Below, in pieces: positions 60,421 to 64,000 of a stretch of DNA of 64,000 nucleotides. A program made the position numbers and the translations under genes. Position 1 is the stretch's first letter. Each line of letters begins with the position of its first letter. The notes beneath the pieces are model-generated. The model saw only the letters and a program-made list of their open reading frames with translations. It was not told the origin of the DNA and did not search any database. The DNA is from Mariniphaga sediminis. Its GTDB lineage: Bacteria; Bacteroidota; Bacteroidia; Bacteroidales; Prolixibacteraceae. The stretch spans positions 124,001-188,000 of the forward strand of contig NZ_QWET01000008.1 in NCBI RefSeq assembly GCF_003573545.1, given 5' to 3'.

Positions 60421-61833
60421 TCAAATAAGGGCAATATAAACCTCCAAAGGGAGCAATTCTTTTTTATTCTTTCCGGGAATGTCAAACGAGATAACGTCTG
60501 TTTTACTTGTATTCGATGCAATGATATATTTCTGACCTTTTTCATTTTCTTTGATCATAATATGTAAGTCATTATCAATTTTCCTGTCTTTTGTTTCAAG
60601 CTTGATAATGTGCAAATTCTCATTTAATTCCTTCAGCATGGGGAGTAACGCATCAAAGACTTCCGGCGTTTTACGCCAATCGTTCCAAAAAAGGATGCCT
60701 GTTGCTCCATGTATAACAGAAGTATAAATCTGACATTTTACGTTCTGAATGTAATCTTGTTCCGTCATCGTGGAAGGTTTTGCATATCCATTGCCATCAA
60801 AATATATCCACACAGGAATCTTGCTACCTAAACCGGCTTTAAGAGCATCGACAGTTATACCAGACAATTCCGGATAAGCAAAAAAGTCGCGAAAAGCATT
60901 TATCCCAAACACATCTCCACAATTTTTATATGCTTGCGCAACTAACCTGGTATTTTCATACCAAACAGATTTTAACGTTTCAAAATCATAATCGGTATAT
61001 GAATATTCGCCATTGCTAAACTGATAGACCGGATTACCATTATGAGCCTGGGCAAATCCCAGTAATGGAATTTTGCATTTACGCGCCTCCGGATCGATTA
61101 ACTCATAAGGCGGATCTTCAGGAAGTGAGCCATACTTTTCCTGGTACCTTTGTTCAAAAAAATATGTACTCCCTTTACAATGTCCTAACAGGTCAACAAA
61201 AACAAGTGAATTCTTATCTTGCTTTTTAACTCTTTCGTTAATTTTTGCTCCTACAACAGGAGGCACTGCCCATTTACTTACACCTCCCAATGCTATTTCA
61301 TCAATATGTGAATACATGTATTTATCATTCGGAAGAGTTTCTAATATTTTTTTGATTTCTGAGTCAAGATAATTTTCAAACTCAGGATTATTCACGTTTT
61401 CTTTAATAAACCGGCTTCTGTAATAATCTTTTTCTGCACCTTCCGGCACCCCTGATTTTTCATTTAAATAGCAATGCAAAATGGGAGAAAAAGGGTTGAG
61501 TATATTTATTTTATCAGACATATAATCTTTTTCATTGCCCGGTGTTATAAAAAGCATGTTAAATGGGTCCGATTTTTCTTTAAACAGGGCAGCATTCTCT
61601 TGGTAACTTTGCTCATCAGCATCCAGAGAATCCGTAAATTCATAACCCGGAACATGCCAGGTTCCTATTGCAAAAAATTTTTCATATTTGTAACTACCTG
61701 TTTCTTTACTTAAAACCCAACCATCATTATCTGCTTTCCAGACAAACTTTTGTGCCTGCAATGGCAAAGTTAGTACACCACTGAAAAAACTAAGCACACA
61801 AAAACCGCATATTGTTCTTTTTAAACTTTTCAT
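60421..61833 (-). CDS. Exported protein of unknown class, TIM-barrel glycosidase-like
   Basis: I do not recognise a named family. This 470 aa protein has a signal peptide (TICGFCVLSFFSGVLTLPLQAQ). Its text suggests a (beta/alpha)8 glycoside-hydrolase barrel with a small beta domain after it. Strand-like ends carry acidic residues or histidine (YMYSHIDEIALGG, VFVDLLGHC, LGFAQAHNG, VWIYFDGNG). GILFWNDW is typical of the last barrel strand, and the tail NDLHIMIKENEKGQKYIIASN resembles a C-terminal beta sandwich. It lies just behind the SusC/SusD pair and a terminator, so it probably cleaves the glycan they import. The ATG at 61833 is used, since the longer frame starts at TTG. Confidence 0.6.
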   Translation of the reverse strand: MKSLKRTICGFCVLSFFSGVLTLPLQAQKFVWKADNDGWVLSKETGSYKYEKFFAIGTWHVPGYEFTDSLDADEQSYQENAALFKEKSDPFNMLFITPGNEKDYMSDKINILNPFSPILHCYLNEKSGVPEGAEKDYYRSRFIKENVNNPEFENYLDSEIKKILETLPNDKYMYSHIDEIALGGVSKWAVPPVVGAKINERVKKQDKNSLVFVDLLGHCKGSTYFFEQRYQEKYGSLPEDPPYELIDPEARKCKIPLLGFAQAHNGNPVYQFSNGEYSYTDYDFETLKSVWYENTRLVAQAYKNCGDVFGINAFRDFFAYPELSGITVDALKAGLGSKIPVWIYFDGNGYAKPSTMTEQDYIQNVKCQIYTSVIHGATGILFWNDWRKTPEVFDALLPMLKELNENLHIIKLETKDRKIDNDLHIMIKENEKGQKYIIASNTSKTDVISFDIPGKNKKELLPLEVYIALI

Positions 61834-61852
61834 TTTCAACAATTACGAAACA

Positions 61853-61890
61853 TAAAAAAATCCCTGACAGATATTCTTATCTGCCAGGGA
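61853..61890 (-). terminator. Strong intrinsic terminator after susD (attenuator-like)
   Basis: TCCCTGACAGATA (61861-61873) pairs with TATCTGCCAGGGA (61878-61890), one mismatch, loop TTCT. On the minus strand it is followed by a run of seven T. The next gene's ATG is only about 20 bases past the T run, so it is probably reached by read-through, giving lower expression than susCD. Confidence 0.88.
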
Positions 61891-61904
61891 TAACCACTAA
61901 ATTT

Positions 61905-63503
61905 TTAATATCCCGGATTCTGTTTCAACCCCGTGTTAACCCGCAAACTATTTTCGTGGAAAGGCCACAAATAGTTATTCGATTTGAACGAACGATCTTC
62001 TATTTTTAAAGAAACAAGTTCTCCATTCACTTCCCTGGTATGACCTAAGGCAGGTTTATTTAGAACTTCTTCGGCAATTCGCCACCTGATGATATCGGCA
62101 TATCGTAATCCTTCGGCGGCAAACTCAATACGGCGCTCATTCCGTATTAAATCAATCCAATTCTGCTGACTATATGCATCGTATTCCGGCAAAGTGACGT
62201 CAGCTACGGTCATATCCAAACCGGCCCGTTCCCTAACCTGGTTGATACAGCTTTTAGCCAGGGCATCAACATTATTCAGCATAATTTTTGCCTCGGCATA
62301 GGTAAGCAATACCTCGGCATAACGTAAAAAAGCAAATTCAAAATTTCCACTGCTTTTAAAAGCATCCGACTCGGACACATATTTTTTGAACCAATATCCC
62401 GATTTACTGGCACGCTGGTTCTCATAGTACATCGGGTTATTTTCATTATAGATATCGATTGGCTCACCATAAAAGTCATCTCCATGCCCCATTATGCTTG
62501 CGCTGTAACGTGGGTCACGGTTAAGTGAAGGAGCCAATTCATACTCTTTTTTAGTATGAAGCGGGCACTCATCAATAGGCCTTCCCTGCAGGGTCCAGTA
62601 TGAATCTATCAACGATTTCAACGGGACAAGATATGACTGTCCGGGACCTGTACGGTAATGCGGCCCCAAATCCCTGAAAGTGTATGTAGCCCTGTTTCCA
62701 TTGCTTTCTCTGTTCATATGCATAATGAACTCGTTATTATCCGAGCAGGCATCATATTGAAACAGGTCACCATAAACAGGATGCAATGAATAATTGCCGC
62801 TATCCATTATTTCTTTGGCCAGCCTGGCCGCCATTTCGTACCGGCCGTTATAAAGTGCATACCGCATGGTTAAGGCTTTTAATGAATACCGGTTGAACAT
62901 GTACTTGTCGGTGGTATATTCATCAGCCGGTAGCCGGCTGGCTATTTCCTCTGCAAGTGGGAATAGTTGATCCAGTATCTCCTCTTTGGAAGTTGCCGGC
63001 TGAATAGCATCAGTCAAGTCGGCAGGTTCCAGGTGAAACGGAACATTACCCCAGCGAAATGTTAACTTAAAGTAATGCCATACACGCATGGCCTCCAGTA
63101 TACTTTTGTATTTTTGCCTGACTGCTTCATCTTCCACGTAAGGGATATCGGCATTGGCAATAAAAGTATTCAAACGGCCGAGGTGTTTCATTTGTAATTC
63201 GTAGTAATATAAAAATGCAGTGGTGTTACTGTTAAAGTTACCGTTCGCGATACGCTGGTGGTGATCGTCCTCAATCCGGCTATATGCATTGTCCGATTTC
63301 CCATCAGACATATATAATAGCGTTTTCCTATTAGTGGCATGTGTAAAAACATCCAGATAGCTACTGTAAATCACCCGGCGCAAATCTTCTTCGTCGTTGA
63401 AAAACTCAACGAAAGAAGTTGCTGTAGGATCCCTTTTATCTAAAAAACTATCACATCCAACAAATGTAACTGCAAGTATAATAATATAGATAAGCTTTTT
63501 CAT
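61905..63503 (-). CDS. SusD/RagB family outer-membrane lipoprotein
   Basis: This 532 aa surface glycan-binding lipoprotein has the signal IYIIILAVTFVGCDSFLDKR (lipobox Cys about 18). Landmarks are SFLDKRDPTATSFVEFFNDEEDLRR, LEAMRVWHYFKLTFRWGNVPFHLEP, FAFLRYAEVLLTYAEAKIMLN, NQVRERAGLDMTV and RNERRIEFAAEGLRYADIIRWR. It has the usual SusD size. It is 21 bases after the SusC gene and should work with it in oligosaccharide import. Confidence 0.95.
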   Translation of the reverse strand: MKKLIYIIILAVTFVGCDSFLDKRDPTATSFVEFFNDEEDLRRVIYSSYLDVFTHATNRKTLLYMSDGKSDNAYSRIEDDHHQRIANGNFNSNTTAFLYYYELQMKHLGRLNTFIANADIPYVEDEAVRQKYKSILEAMRVWHYFKLTFRWGNVPFHLEPADLTDAIQPATSKEEILDQLFPLAEEIASRLPADEYTTDKYMFNRYSLKALTMRYALYNGRYEMAARLAKEIMDSGNYSLHPVYGDLFQYDACSDNNEFIMHMNRESNGNRATYTFRDLGPHYRTGPGQSYLVPLKSLIDSYWTLQGRPIDECPLHTKKEYELAPSLNRDPRYSASIMGHGDDFYGEPIDIYNENNPMYYENQRASKSGYWFKKYVSESDAFKSSGNFEFAFLRYAEVLLTYAEAKIMLNNVDALAKSCINQVRERAGLDMTVADVTLPEYDAYSQQNWIDLIRNERRIEFAAEGLRYADIIRWRIAEEVLNKPALGHTREVNGELVSLKIEDRSFKSNNYLWPFHENSLRVNTGLKQNPGY

Positions 63504-63524
63504 TCTATAATAATTTTTTAAATT

Positions 63525-64000
63525 TTAAAAAATAGTTGCTTTTATACCCATACTATAGGTAGCCATCCTCGGATAATTACCATCTCCACCATCCCTTTCA
63601 GGTTCGAGACCTTCCCATTTAGTAAAGGTGATAGCGTCCTGGGCATTTAGATAGATGCGGACATTTCTGATATTTTTCCCAATTTTAGGAATGGAATAAC
63701 CTAACTGAATGGTTTTAAATCGAAAAAACGCAGCTTCACTTAACCACACGTCACTCAGAACGGCATTGGTACTTGAGCCTGTCCAAACCCTTGGGAAGCG
63801 ACTGTTTTGATTATCCGGCGTCCAGCGGTTTTCCATATAATACTTTCGCGGGGCCCCAAGATTGTTGCTTGAGCCATCCATTAATACCGGATAACCTTCC
63901 ATTCCGTTTAACCTGCCGGTACGTTTGCCAACTCCTTGTCCTAATACAGAGAAATCCCAGCGCTTATATTTCAAATCTACACTTACAGAGTAGTTGTAGT
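63525..64000 (-). CDS. SusC/RagA family TonB-dependent receptor, C-terminal part (cut by window edge)
   Basis: The frame is open from the window end (YNYSVSVDLKYKRWDFSVLGQG) to the stop at 63525, giving about 158 residues of the barrel end. SusC-type text is clear: NRWTPDNQNSRFPRVW, SDVWLSEAAFFRFKTIQLGYSIP, NVRIYLNAQDAITFTKWEGLEPERDGG and TYSMGIKATIF. The N-terminus with plug and signal peptide lies beyond the window, so presence of an STN domain cannot be judged. It forms a pair with the adjacent SusD. Confidence 0.95.
   Translation of the reverse strand, partial: YNYSVSVDLKYKRWDFSVLGQGVGKRTGRLNGMEGYPVLMDGSSNNLGAPRKYYMENRWTPDNQNSRFPRVWTGSSTNAVLSDVWLSEAAFFRFKTIQLGYSIPKIGKNIRNVRIYLNAQDAITFTKWEGLEPERDGGDGNYPRMATYSMGIKATIF

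Noticed and set aside
1-64000. tRNA, rRNA, insertion sequence or prophage genes
   Set aside because: I read the intergenic regions and saw no cloverleaf-like sequence, no transposase or integrase text and no terminal inverted repeats around gene blocks.

Overview
The window looks like chromosomal DNA of a Bacteroidota member, most likely a Bacteroidia/Marinilabiliales-type glycan degrader. The supporting features are SusC/SusD pairs, a TonB receptor paired with a DUF4249 lipoprotein, a FecR/ECF-sigma unit, many lipoprotein and Tat signals, and promoters of the Bacteroidota form TTTG-N(19-21)-TAnnTTTG. I see no rRNA, tRNA, CRISPR array, prophage or insertion sequence. Genus and species cannot be fixed from the sequence alone.

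Left part (1-29.6 kb) is mostly single genes and small operons. It holds an alpha/beta hydrolase, deoC, a chorismatase-like RidA-fold protein, and a TonB receptor behind a TPP riboswitch with its own promoter, so a probable thiamine importer. An S9 peptidase is followed by an overlapping HisI-like/HisG-like pair without other his genes, a secreted degenerate-M23/malectin-like protein, and a small membrane protein overlapping a thioredoxin. Then come a DUF985 cupin, a DUF4268 protein, an exported three-repeat protein, a CysJ-type flavoprotein reductase, a KamA-family radical SAM protein, map, a Phd/YoeB toxin-antitoxin pair under a palindromic operator, an acyl-ACP thioesterase, miaA, cutC and a TonB/DUF4249 pair. 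The section closes with two overlapping cytochrome bd-like membrane proteins that each carry a C-terminal cytochrome c domain.

Middle part (29.9-44.2 kb) is a polysaccharide utilisation region. On the minus strand it reads ECF sigma, FecR anti-sigma, SusC with an STN signalling domain, SusD, and a serine-hydrolase-fold protein whose active-site motifs are all replaced. Around it lie a CE15-type glucuronoyl esterase, a DUF1080 protein and a GH78 alpha-L-rhamnosidase, which together suggest a glucuronate- and rhamnose-containing polysaccharide.

A housekeeping block (44.4-54.0 kb) follows: sfsA, tsaD, a divergent tamB-like gene, an SDR/VOC pair and an Omp85-type barrel protein. The right part (54.3-64.0 kb) is a second carbohydrate cluster with a GH109-like Gfo/Idh enzyme, a sialate O-acetylesterase-type esterase, DUF1080, a Tat-signal Gfo/Idh oxidoreductase, an unclassified exported TIM-barrel-like protein, SusD, and the C-terminal end of a SusC that runs off the window.

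The observations most worth following up are the cytochrome bd-like pair, the HisI/HisG-like pair with altered metal-site residues, the extended TPP riboswitch, the 26-residue WM-repeat protein, the unclassified putative glycosidase behind an attenuator-like terminator, and two or three pseudoenzyme-like proteins.
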